The notes under the pieces are model-generated. The model did not search any database, was not told the origin of the DNA, and saw nothing but the letters and a program-made list of their open reading frames with translations. Positions 40,181 through 48,700 of a DNA stretch of 64,000 bases are shown in pieces. Origin of the DNA: Akkermansia muciniphila (lineage in GTDB: Bacteria; Verrucomicrobiota; Kiritimatiellia; RFP12; JAAYNR01); the NCBI GenBank assembly GCA_945870025.1, contig CAMBQN010000011.1, forward strand, positions 1-64,000, written 5' to 3'. The translations under genes and the position numbers were made by a program. The stretch's first letter is position 1. Every line of letters begins with the position of its first letter.

Positions 40181-41116
40181 TCAAGCTTCCCGGATCAGGA
40201 TTCCCGGGTTGTTCTCGCATGCGGCAAGTCGATTGTATCGCGCGATAAGGTCGGCCACCGTGGCCTTGCGCGAAGCGGCCTTGAATTTCGACAGCTCCAG
40301 AATGTTGGACGCGACGAACTGTTCAACGTCAAAGACCTCGACCCGGCCAGCCAGGCCGGCGTTCTCCGCCAACGCGTCCGCGACCGGCACATTCCTGAAG
40401 GTGGTGATGACCAGCGGCCGCAGTCCGTTCTCCAGATTGTCCGCGCATTTGCGCAGCAGCCCCTCGCCCGGGCTGGTCGTAACATGAATGACCACATCTT
40501 CGACGCGGTAATCTCCCGGCCGGTCGGTCACGCTGTCGGCCACAAACGCCCCGTGCGCCTTGATTTCCCGCCCAAGCACCAGTTCCAGTTTCGCCCCGAC
40601 GAGGTGCTGAAGCACCGCTTGAAAAAGACAGGATCGAGGCGTCTTGCGTGTGTTGATATTCTTGGCTTGTTCAAGCAAATTGCTGACGCTCTCACGCAGC
40701 GACGCTTTCGGATCAATAGAGAACGTCAGGCGCCGTTGGAACGGCGACGTTCTTCCAGCAGTTGCCGCCCACCATTGTTCTATTTGCGGGAGATCATTGG
40801 CTGATGCATGTTCATTCAACCACGCAACATACGCCCGCATGTTGCGGATGCTTCCTCGACTCGTTCTGCCGCCTGCAACCGCCAATAATCGAGTCACGCC
40901 ATGCTCCGCAAGAATCGACTGCACCGTCCGTCTACCCAGATTGAGTATTTGGCCTCCACGGCCTGTCAGCAATGACTCTGCGTCCAACGGAACTCCTATT
41001 CGTGTCGCATGTCGCGTCACAACCAAAGCCACGCAAATCGCTCCCGGACTCAACATCCGGTGCTCTCCAGCCCACTCCGAAAGGGATGCGCGCAAATCTG
41101 TAGTTTGGGGCGTCAT
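40181..41116 (-). CDS. DUF4928-like restriction-associated protein
   Basis: A 311-residue soluble protein with RGGQILNLGRRTVQSILAEHG, RNMRAYVAWLNEHA, QHLVGAKLELVLG, DRPGDYRVEDVVIHVTTSPGEGL and FDVEQFVASNILELSKF. The pattern matches, as I recall it, DUF4928 proteins, which occur next to C5 methyltransferases and are thought to be type II endonucleases; ED...VIHV may be part of a PD-(D/E)XK core. It lies 4 bases after the DUF3883-like gene and converges with vsr. Lower GC than its surroundings. Confidence 0.6.
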   Translation of the reverse strand: MTPQTTDLRASLSEWAGEHRMLSPGAICVALVVTRHATRIGVPLDAESLLTGRGGQILNLGRRTVQSILAEHGVTRLLAVAGGRTSRGSIRNMRAYVAWLNEHASANDLPQIEQWWAATAGRTSPFQRRLTFSIDPKASLRESVSNLLEQAKNINTRKTPRSCLFQAVLQHLVGAKLELVLGREIKAHGAFVADSVTDRPGDYRVEDVVIHVTTSPGEGLLRKCADNLENGLRPLVITTFRNVPVADALAENAGLAGRVEVFDVEQFVASNILELSKFKAASRKATVADLIARYNRLAACENNPGILIREA

Positions 41117-41120
41117 AGCA

Positions 41121-41894
41121 TTATAGGCTTGCCTGCCACAAGACACGTGTTTCCGTGCGTTCTATCCTCAGGAACGGCAAGTCATGGCTCAGCGGGTTCT
41201 TAAACACGCTGTGAAACGGCTTTTCTTCGAAATTTCTCACGACAAACAAGTAAAACCTATCTGTCAGCACCTCCGCCATCGCGTGTTCCAGTTCGGTCAA
41301 CTGAATTTGACCGGATCTTCTATTCATCCCCTTTACTTCGACTGCCGAAAATCCATCATCGTCGGCCGTCGCCATCTTAAAATCGAAACCACACCCCCAT
41401 TGTGTTGTGTCCGTGACAGCCATTCCCGTAAAATCCGGCACGCTTTCGTAGTGATGCAGAAAGTATTCTTCTGCCGCCCGTCCGGTCATCAATCGTCTTG
41501 CGAAAGTGGAATCGGGACCTTCAAATGTCCTTAAGACTTTGCCTACATGCTGCTCGCTTTGCAAGACTGATTGCGGGAGCAGCAATCGTTTAACCAGACG
41601 CCCCATGTCTTCCAAACCCATATCCTGATAGTCTTCAAGCATGCGCATGCAATGGCTGCGAATCGGTCGCTGGTGCCACCCCTTGCGTTTGACGGAAAGG
41701 TAAGGGTCCATCTCATCCCGATAATTCTTTATGGATGCCGGCTGCGCTCCCAATCCGTAGCCCAATGTGTTGAAGGCTTCCACGAAACTATTGAACCCGA
41801 GAAATCTAAGCCCCTCCCTGTCATACTTGGACAGGAATAAGCCGCAGAGTATCTGTTTCTCACGCTTTCCAAGGCTTTTTTCGGCAGCTTTCAT
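41121..41894 (-). CDS. DUF3883-domain restriction-like protein
   Basis: A 257-residue protein. The first half is helical and unrecognised. The second half (residues about 140-240) looks like the DUF3883/NOV C-terminal nuclease-like fold: GRAAEEYFLHHYESVPDF, GCGFDFKMATADDDGFSAVEVKG and LTELEHAMAEVLTDRFYLFVV. GFDF ... VEVKG has the D-(x)n-ExK form of PD-(D/E)XK nucleases. It is the first gene of a two-gene operon with the DUF4928-like gene. No methyltransferase is adjacent. Confidence 0.65.
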   Translation of the reverse strand: MKAAEKSLGKREKQILCGLFLSKYDREGLRFLGFNSFVEAFNTLGYGLGAQPASIKNYRDEMDPYLSVKRKGWHQRPIRSHCMRMLEDYQDMGLEDMGRLVKRLLLPQSVLQSEQHVGKVLRTFEGPDSTFARRLMTGRAAEEYFLHHYESVPDFTGMAVTDTTQWGCGFDFKMATADDDGFSAVEVKGMNRRSGQIQLTELEHAMAEVLTDRFYLFVVRNFEEKPFHSVFKNPLSHDLPFLRIERTETRVLWQASL

Positions 41895-41981
41895 AATTAG
41901 CTCTCTCGGTGACTCGTCCGCTTCCGGGCAAAAAACTCGGTCACGGGGAAGAGGCCCGCCGCTTCACGAACGCGGCCCGGC

Positions 41982-43274
41982 TCAGGTCTTTTCCAGCGCC
42001 TGGGCGATGTCGGCGATGATGTCTTCCACGTCTTCCAGCCCGATGGAGAGGCGGATATAGTCGGCGGTGACGCCCGTGGCCTGCTGCTGTTCCGGCGTGA
42101 GCTGCTGGTGGGTGGTCGAGGCGGGGTGGATCACCAGCGTCTTGGCGTCGCCGATGTTGGCGACGTGCGAGAGGAGTTTGACCGAGTCGATGAAGGCCCG
42201 GCCCGCCGCGACACCGCCCGTGATGCCGAAGCCCACCAGGCCGCCGAACCCGTGCTTCAGGTACCGGGCGGCGACGGCGTGGCCGGCCGCATCCGGCAGG
42301 CCGGGATAGGTCACCCAGCTCACGCGCGGGTGCCGCTGGAGCCAGCGGGCCACGGCGAGGGCGTTGGCCGAATGGCGCTGCTGCCGCAGGGGGAGCGTCT
42401 CCAGGCCCAGCAGGAACTCGTGCGCGTTGAACGGACTGAGCGCGGCGCCCATGTCGCGCAGCAGCGTGACGCGGATCTTGGTGATGAACGCGATGTTGCC
42501 CGCCCCCGGCACGTCGCCCAGGGCGTCCCAGTAAACCAGGCCGTGATAACTCGGGTCCGGTTCGGTGAACTCGGGGAACTTGCCGTTGTTCCAGCGGAAC
42601 GTGCCGCCGTCCACGATCACTCCGCCGAGCGAGGTGCCGTGGCCGCCGATGTACTTGGTGGCGGAGCACACCACGATGTCGGCGCCATGCGCGAAGGGGC
42701 GCACGAGTCCGATGCCGACGGTGTTGTCCACGATCAGGGGCACTCCGGCTTCGCGGGCGATGGCGGCGATCGCATCGAAATCGGGAACGTCGAGCTTGGG
42801 ATTGCCGATGGTCTCGATGTAGATCGCGCGCGTTCTGGCGGTGACCGCCCGGCGGAACGCCTCCGGCTCGCGCGAATTGACAAAGCGCACCGTCCGGCAC
42901 AGGACCCGCGGGAAGGTGTGGTTGAAGAGCTGATAGGTTCCGCCGTAGAGGTTGTTGCCCGCGATGATCTCATCGCCCGGCCGCGTCACCGCCAGCAGCG
43001 CGAAGAGGATGGCCGACTGGCCCGAGGCCACGGCCAGCGCGCCCGTGCCGCCCTCGATGGCGGCGACCCGCCGCTCGAAAACATCGTTGGTCGGGTTCAT
43101 CAGCCGCGTGTAGATGTTGCCGGATTCCTTCAGCGCGAAAAGATTCGCCGCATGTTCCGAGCTTTTGAACACATACGAGGTGGTCTGATAGATCGGAACC
43201 GCGCGCGATCCCGTCGTCGGATCCGCCTGTTGTCCCGCATGCAGCGCCAGCGTGTGTAATCCCTGTTCCGCCAT
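41982..43274 (-). CDS. O-acetylhomoserine aminocarboxypropyltransferase/cysteine synthase-like enzyme
   Basis: A 430-residue Cys/Met-metabolism PLP enzyme of MetY length. It shows [23 protein letters not shown]-type start, [37 protein letters not shown], the PLP-lysine motif [11 protein letters not shown], and [15 protein letters not shown]. It would make homocysteine from O-acetylhomoserine and sulfide in the cytoplasm. A MetZ- or MetB-like role cannot be excluded. Confidence 0.88.
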   Translation of the reverse strand: MAEQGLHTLALHAGQQADPTTGSRAVPIYQTTSYVFKSSEHAANLFALKESGNIYTRLMNPTNDVFERRVAAIEGGTGALAVASGQSAILFALLAVTRPGDEIIAGNNLYGGTYQLFNHTFPRVLCRTVRFVNSREPEAFRRAVTARTRAIYIETIGNPKLDVPDFDAIAAIAREAGVPLIVDNTVGIGLVRPFAHGADIVVCSATKYIGGHGTSLGGVIVDGGTFRWNNGKFPEFTEPDPSYHGLVYWDALGDVPGAGNIAFITKIRVTLLRDMGAALSPFNAHEFLLGLETLPLRQQRHSANALAVARWLQRHPRVSWVTYPGLPDAAGHAVAARYLKHGFGGLVGFGITGGVAAGRAFIDSVKLLSHVANIGDAKTLVIHPASTTHQQLTPEQQQATGVTADYIRLSIGLEDVEDIIADIAQALEKT

Positions 43275-43358
43275 GGTTGGACTCCTTCCGGTTCGGTGCT
43301 TTTTGAAATGGGTAACCAGTATGACAGGTTCGGCCGATTTTGTCTTGTCCGAAAACCC

Positions 43359-43387
43359 TTGCCTTTTTCGGCCGTGTTCGTTATCCT
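43359..43387 (+). promoter_or_regulatory. Promoter of tRNA-Gln
   Basis: TTGCCT (43359-43364), a 17-base spacer and TATCCT (43382-43387), 33 bases before the tRNA. Confidence 0.6.
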
Positions 43388-43420
43388 AGCAGCCGTTTTT
43401 CCATCCGGAAAAGTCTTTCT

Positions 43421-43494
43421 TGCCTCATGGTGTAACGGTAGCACAGCAGATTCTGAATCTGCTTGTCTAGGTTCAAATCCTAGTGAGGCAACCA
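43421..43494 (+). tRNA. tRNA-Gln (anticodon CTG)
   Basis: Acceptor TGCCTCA/TGAGGCA with the U1-A72 pair usual for tRNA-Gln, anticodon stem GCAGA/TCTGC with loop TTCTGAA (anticodon CTG), T arm CTAGG-TTCAAAT-CCTAG, discriminator A and encoded CCA. Confidence 0.95.
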
Positions 43495-43530
43495 GTTTGC
43501 GGGCCCGAAGCGGAACAATCACCGCATCTC

Positions 43531-44979
43531 TCAGTTTCGCCGGCGGCGCAGGTGAGACGGTGAAATCTTGAGGAAGATGCGGTATTTGGCGACGGTGCGG
43601 CGCGCGATCTGGATACCCGTCTTTTGCAAGGCCACCTGAATCGCCTGATCGGAGAGCGGATCGGCCAGATCTTCGGCGGCGACGAGTTGGGAAATCTTAT
43701 CCTGAACGGTTCGGTTGGAGATGTTCGGCCCGGCGTCGGTCTTCAGCCCCGGCGTGAAGAAATACTTCAATTCAAAGAGGCCGACCGGGGTCCGCATGTA
43801 TTTGTTGGCGACTGTGCGCGAAACCGTTGTCTCGTGGACGCCGACGACGGCGGCGACGGCGGCCATGGTCATCGGGCGGAGATGCCCCACGCCCTTGTCG
43901 AGAAACTCTTGCTGTGCGGCGACAATCTCCGAGGCGATGCGGTGGATGGTCCGCTGCCGCTGGTGGATGCTCTTGATCAGAAAGACGCCGGCGCGGATCC
44001 GTTCGCGAATGTAGGACTTGACCTCGGCCGTGACCTCGGGATTTTCCAGCAGACGGCGGTAATGGGCGCTGATGCGGATGTGCGGAATCCGGTCGTCGTC
44101 GACGACAACCACGAAACGGCCGGCGACCTTGCGGATCACCACCTCGGGTTCGACATATTCGGTGATCTCCGTGGAAAAGGCGCAGCCCGGACGGGGATCG
44201 AGCGAGCGGATCAGGGTCACGGCCCGCTCGAATGCATCCGAATCGGTGTGGAGGGTTTTGATGAGCGCCTTGCGGTGGTTGGCCGCCAGTTCCTCCAGAT
44301 GGACGTCGACAATGGCGCGTGCCAGCAGGTGGTCGGGCGTGGCTGGCTGGGCCCGCAACTGCAGCAGCAGACACTCCCGGAGGGTGCGCGCACCGATGCC
44401 GATTGGATGAAAGTTCTGGACGGCCTCCAGGGCCGCTTGCAGTTTTTCGATGGTGGCTCCCGCCTGAAAGGCGAGCGACGGGAGATCCGACTTGAAATAA
44501 CCGTCCTCTTCGATATGTCCGATGATCAGCTCGGCCAGGCGGACCCCGTCGTCGTCCAGATCGGCGAGGGGGATCTGGTCGAGGAGGTGGTCTTGCAGGG
44601 AGACCGGCTGCCGGATCGAATCGAGCATGTATTGGCGCCGCTCCTCCGCATCCTCGGAGGCGGGAGCGTTTTCCATCCCCTGCAGAAAATAGTCGCGCCA
44701 GTTGTCGTCCAACTTGGTCAGCGCGTCGAACTCCGCGTCAAAATCCAGAGGCGCGTCCGCAGCGTCAACCTTTTCCGGCTGCGGCTGTTCGGCTTCAATG
44801 GAGACTTCGGACGGGTCGCGCACGTCCTCGATCGTCGGATTCTGCTCCATCTCCTTCTGGATCACGGCCCGCAACTCGAGCAGGGGCAATTGCAGCATCT
44901 CCAGAGACTGACGCAACTGCGGCGCCAGAATCATCATCTGGCGTTGTTGCTGACTAAGACTAATGGAGAGTGCGGCCAT
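43531..44979 (-). CDS. rpoN: RNA polymerase sigma-54 factor
   Basis: A 482-residue protein. Region I is Gln/Leu-rich (SISLSQQQRQMMILAPQLRQ). Region II is acidic (residues about 55-105). The core-binding domain includes LDPRPGCAFS. Region III has a helix-turn-helix (TMAAVAAVVGVHETTVSRTVANKYM) and the RpoN box ARRTVAKYR near the end. It directs transcription from -24/-12 promoters with activator ATPases. Full length for the family. Confidence 0.95.
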   Translation of the reverse strand: MAALSISLSQQQRQMMILAPQLRQSLEMLQLPLLELRAVIQKEMEQNPTIEDVRDPSEVSIEAEQPQPEKVDAADAPLDFDAEFDALTKLDDNWRDYFLQGMENAPASEDAEERRQYMLDSIRQPVSLQDHLLDQIPLADLDDDGVRLAELIIGHIEEDGYFKSDLPSLAFQAGATIEKLQAALEAVQNFHPIGIGARTLRECLLLQLRAQPATPDHLLARAIVDVHLEELAANHRKALIKTLHTDSDAFERAVTLIRSLDPRPGCAFSTEITEYVEPEVVIRKVAGRFVVVVDDDRIPHIRISAHYRRLLENPEVTAEVKSYIRERIRAGVFLIKSIHQRQRTIHRIASEIVAAQQEFLDKGVGHLRPMTMAAVAAVVGVHETTVSRTVANKYMRTPVGLFELKYFFTPGLKTDAGPNISNRTVQDKISQLVAAEDLADPLSDQAIQVALQKTGIQIARRTVAKYRIFLKISPSHLRRRRN

Positions 44980-45100
44980 GGAGTTCGTCCCCTACAATCG
45001 TTCTCCATGGTATGCGATGTTCGGCGGCGATGCAAGCACAAGAATCGCTTCTTGGCGTGAAAAATGCTAGGGCCGAAAAACGTGACGGAATGCGCGGGCA

Positions 45101-45143
45101 CAAAAAAAGAAGAACCCAAGAATGATTAATTCCGGGGTTCTTC
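45101..45143 (-). terminator. Rho-independent terminator of the small lipoprotein gene
   Basis: On the minus strand, GAAGAACCCC ... GGGTTCTTC (arms 45134-45143 and 45109-45118) is followed by TTTTTTTG. It lies between the lipoprotein gene and rpoN. Confidence 0.8.
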
Positions 45144-45161
45144 ATTTTAAGATTCAGTGTC

Positions 45162-45365
45162 TTACTTGGGGATTTCGACCTTGGGGACTTCAACCTTGGG
45201 GGCCACAACCTTCGGGGCTTCGACCTTCGGGGCTTCGACCTTCGGGGCCACAACCTTCGGGGCTTCAACCTTCGGGGCCACAACCTTCGGGGCCGCCGCC
45301 TTGGGGGCGCTCGAACAACCAACAGCCACCGCACACACAACCAGCAGACTCAACAATGACTTCAT
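45162..45365 (-). CDS. Small Lys/Pro/Val-repeat lipoprotein
   Basis: A 67-residue lipoprotein. The signal is MKSLLSLLVVCAVAVGC with lipobox AVGC; acylation would be at Cys17. The mature part is SSAPKAAAPKVVAPKVEAPK and onwards: about nine APKVx pentapeptides ending VPKVEIPK. This proline-rich, positively charged chain is likely extended in the periplasm, and might bind peptidoglycan or DNA (inference). It has its own promoter and terminator. ATG 45365 is preferred to GTG 45374. Confidence 0.75.
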   Translation of the reverse strand: MKSLLSLLVVCAVAVGCSSAPKAAAPKVVAPKVEAPKVVAPKVEAPKVEAPKVVAPKVEVPKVEIPK

Positions 45366-45468
45366 CGCAACCACCCTTCATGTTACTTGTTTGTTCGCCT
45401 CTGACACCTGTCAGCGGCAATCCGTATGCGCCCAAGTTGAAGACCAAGTGCGATAAGGATGGTGCCAC

Positions 45469-45496
45469 TGTATATCTCCCTCCCCTTCCGTGTCAA
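45469..45496 (-). promoter_or_regulatory. Strong sigma70-type promoter of the small lipoprotein gene
   Basis: On the minus strand: TTGACA (45496-45491), a 16-base spacer and TATACA (45474-45469). The leader to the ATG would be about 95 bases. Confidence 0.65.
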
Positions 45497-45504
45497 GAAC
45501 GATT

Positions 45505-45623
45505 CAGCAATTCTACTTATGGCAGCCGCAATCGGGATCCCAATCGGGATCGCGATCGAAATCGACGAGGAAGCAAGGAATTCGACCGTACGGATGAACT
45601 CATAATTAGAATTAGAATTGCTG
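45505..45623. repeat. Intergenic element E2, copy 2
   Basis: CAGCAATTCTACTTATG (45505-45521) is inverted, with one extra ATTAGA unit, at 45601-45623. Inside are GATCGCGATCG-type palindromic units and CCGTACGG with TTCGACCGTACGG. Read in reverse complement it aligns with the element at 4795-4928, including CCGTACGGTCGAA, CGTCGATTTCG and GCGGCT(N)CC. Confidence 0.7.
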
Positions 45624-45791
45624 CGCTTATCCGGCGTTGTGCTTGACACCCCCCGCGTGTTCTGGCAACCTGTCTGCCCATGAAATGGCAGCTTTCAACC
45701 GGTGTCGGCGGATGTGTGAGTGTCTCGCTTGAAAAGCGATTCCGGATTCTTTTCCCGCCGGCACGAAGCCCGATCCAGGGGGTCCGAACCG

Positions 45792-48700
45792 GTGCGCGAT
45801 AGCCTCACGAGAGCCACCGGTTTCTGCCTGGGCGCGTCCACCGTCAGCTTCGTGGACGTGGAACGCAACGGGAGCACGGTCCGGATTGCACGGGCGGATA
45901 CGCGTCCCCATTCCGGGAACGCGCGGCTGCTTTTCGAAACCCTTTTGGCCGAGCAGTACCCGGATGCCGCCGCGCTCGCCACCGCGCGCCTCGCGGTCAC
46001 CGGCCGCAAGTTCCGCGACCGGGTCCGGCTCTCCTCCCTGCCGGAGCCTGAGGCCGTCGAGCGCGCCTACCTCCACGTGAAGGATGAGACCGGGCCGGTC
46101 GATTGCATCGTCTCGGCTGGCGGCGAGACCTTCATGGCCTACGAGCTCGACGCCCGCGGCATGATCGTCAATGTCCTGACCGGCAACAAGTGCGCCTCCG
46201 GAACCGGGGAGTTCTTCCTGCAGCAGATCAAGCGGATGAATCTCTCCGTGGAGGAGGCGCTGGCCCAGGCGGAACCGGACCATCCGCACCCGCTGGCCGG
46301 CCGCTGCTCGGTGTTCTGCAAGAGCGACTGTACGCACGCGCTCAACAAGGGTGAGGTCAAGGGCCGGGTCGTGGCGGGCCTCTGCCGGATGATGGCACTC
46401 AAGATCTTGGAACTGCTGATCCCGTGCAAGGGACGCCGTATTCTCCTCACCGGCGGCACCTCGCGCAACGCCCTGATGGTCCGCTATGTCCGCGAGGCGC
46501 TGGCGACGCGGGGCATCGAGGTGACGGTGCCCACGATCGCTACCGGATTCGAGGCGCTCGGCGCCGCCCTTTGGGCGCTTGATCACCCGACGCGGCCGCC
46601 GGCGGCGATCGCGCAGCTCTTCGACGACGGAATAAGCTCGTTCGCCGTCCTGCCGGCGCTGGGCGACCAGGCCGACCGCGTGGCCTTCAAGACGATGGAG
46701 CGGGGCCGCGCCCGCGTGGGCGACCGCTGCATCATCGGCCTCGACGTGGGTTCGACTACGACCAAGGCCGTCGTCATGCGGACCGGCGACCACGCGCTGC
46801 TGGCCTCGGTCTACCTGCGGACCAACGGCGACCCCGTCCGCGCATCGCGCGAATGCTATGCGGATCTCGCCGGGCAGATGGACCAGCCGATCCGCCTCGT
46901 CGGCCTGGGCGTCACCGGCTCCGGCCGCCAGATCGCCGGGCTGCACGGGCTGACCGACGGCGTGATCAATGAGATCGTCGCCCATGCCACCGCAGCCGTC
47001 CATTTCGACCCGGAGGTGGACACGATCTTCGAGATCGGCGGGCAGGACGCCAAATACACGCACCTCACCCAGGGCGTCGCCTCCGACTACGCAATGAACG
47101 AGGCCTGCTCGGCTGGCACGGGATCGTTCCTGGAGGAGTCGGCCCACGAATCGATGGGCATCGCCACCGAGGCGATTGGGGACCTCGCCCTGCTCGGCCG
47201 CGCGCCGCCCAACTTCAACGACCAATGCGCCGCGTTCATCGGCAGCGACATCAAGACCGCCATCCAGGAGGGAATTGGGCCGGAGGACATCGTTGCGGGG
47301 CTGGTCTACTCGATCTGCCTGAACTACGTCAACCGGGTCAAGGGCAACCGCGCGGTCGGGCATAAGGTGTTCATGCAGGGCGGCGTTTGCTACAACCGCG
47401 CGGTGCCCATCGCCATGGCGGCGCTGATCGGGCGGCCGATCGTGGTGCCGCCGGAGCCGGGGCTGATGGGCGCCTACGGGGTGGCGCTGGCGATCGAGCA
47501 CAAGCTCGGGATGGGGCTGCTGGCCGAGGGCGACTACGACCTAGCCGCGCTCGCGCGGCGCGAGGTGACCTACGGCAAGTCGTTCGTCTGCCACGGCGGA
47601 AAGGAGCACTGCGACCGCCGTTGCCGGATCAGCTCCATCGAGATCGAGGGCGGCAAATACCCCTTCGGTGGCGCCTGCAACCGCTTTGTGAACCTGCGCC
47701 GGAATCTGGAGGTCGACGTCGGGGCGCTGGATCTCGTGACTCGGCGCGAACGGCTGGTCTTCGCCGCCAGCACGCCTGCCCGCGCGGACCGTCCGACCGT
47801 CGGCATCCACCGCTCGCTGCTGGTCCAGAGTCTGTACCCGCTCTACCGGACGTTCTTCCAGGCGCTCGACTTCGAGGTGGTCGACGGCGTTGAGATCGAC
47901 GCCGAGGCAATCGGCCGCAAGGGCGCCGCCTTCTGCTACCCGGTGGAGCTTGCCCATGGCCTGCTCGGCGCGCTGCTGCGGAAGAATCCCGACTGGTTTT
48001 TTCTGCCGCAGGTGTGCGGCCTGCCCGTGGCCGGCGGCATCGAGGCGAGCGTCACCTGTCCGCTGGTGCAGGGGGAGCCCTACTACCTGCAGTCGGCGTT
48101 CAAGGAATTGCGCGGGCGCAACGTGCTCAGCCCCATCCTAGACTTCTCGAAGGGCTTCGAGCAGGCGGAGGAGGCGTTTATCACGATCGGCCGAACGCTG
48201 GGCTGCAGCCGCGCAGCGGGCAGGCGGGCCTTCCGGCTGGCCGTCACGGCGCAACGAGCCTGCCTCGCCGAGATGCAGGAACTGGGTCGGCGCGCGCTGC
48301 TGGATCTGGAGGCGGATCCCTCCCGCATCGGAATCGTTCTCTTCGGCCGGCCCTACAGCGCGTTCGCGTCGAACGCGAACATGGGTATCCCGCACAAGTT
48401 CGCCTCCCGCGGCCAATTGATCCTGCCTCTGGATTTTCTCCCCTACGGCGACGAGGCGCCCGAGCCCAAGATGTACTGGTCCACCGGCCAGATGATCCTC
48501 AAGGCGGCCCGCTTCGTCGCGCGCCACCCCCAGTTGTTTCCCGTCTACATTTCCAACTTCAGTTGCGGGCCGGACAGTTTCCTCCTCGGCTTCTTCCGCC
48601 GAACCCTCGGACGCAAGCCCTCGCTGACGCTGGAGCTGGACAGCCACACCGCCGACGCCGCCGTCGAGACCCGCATCGAGGCGTTTCTCGACGTCGTCGC

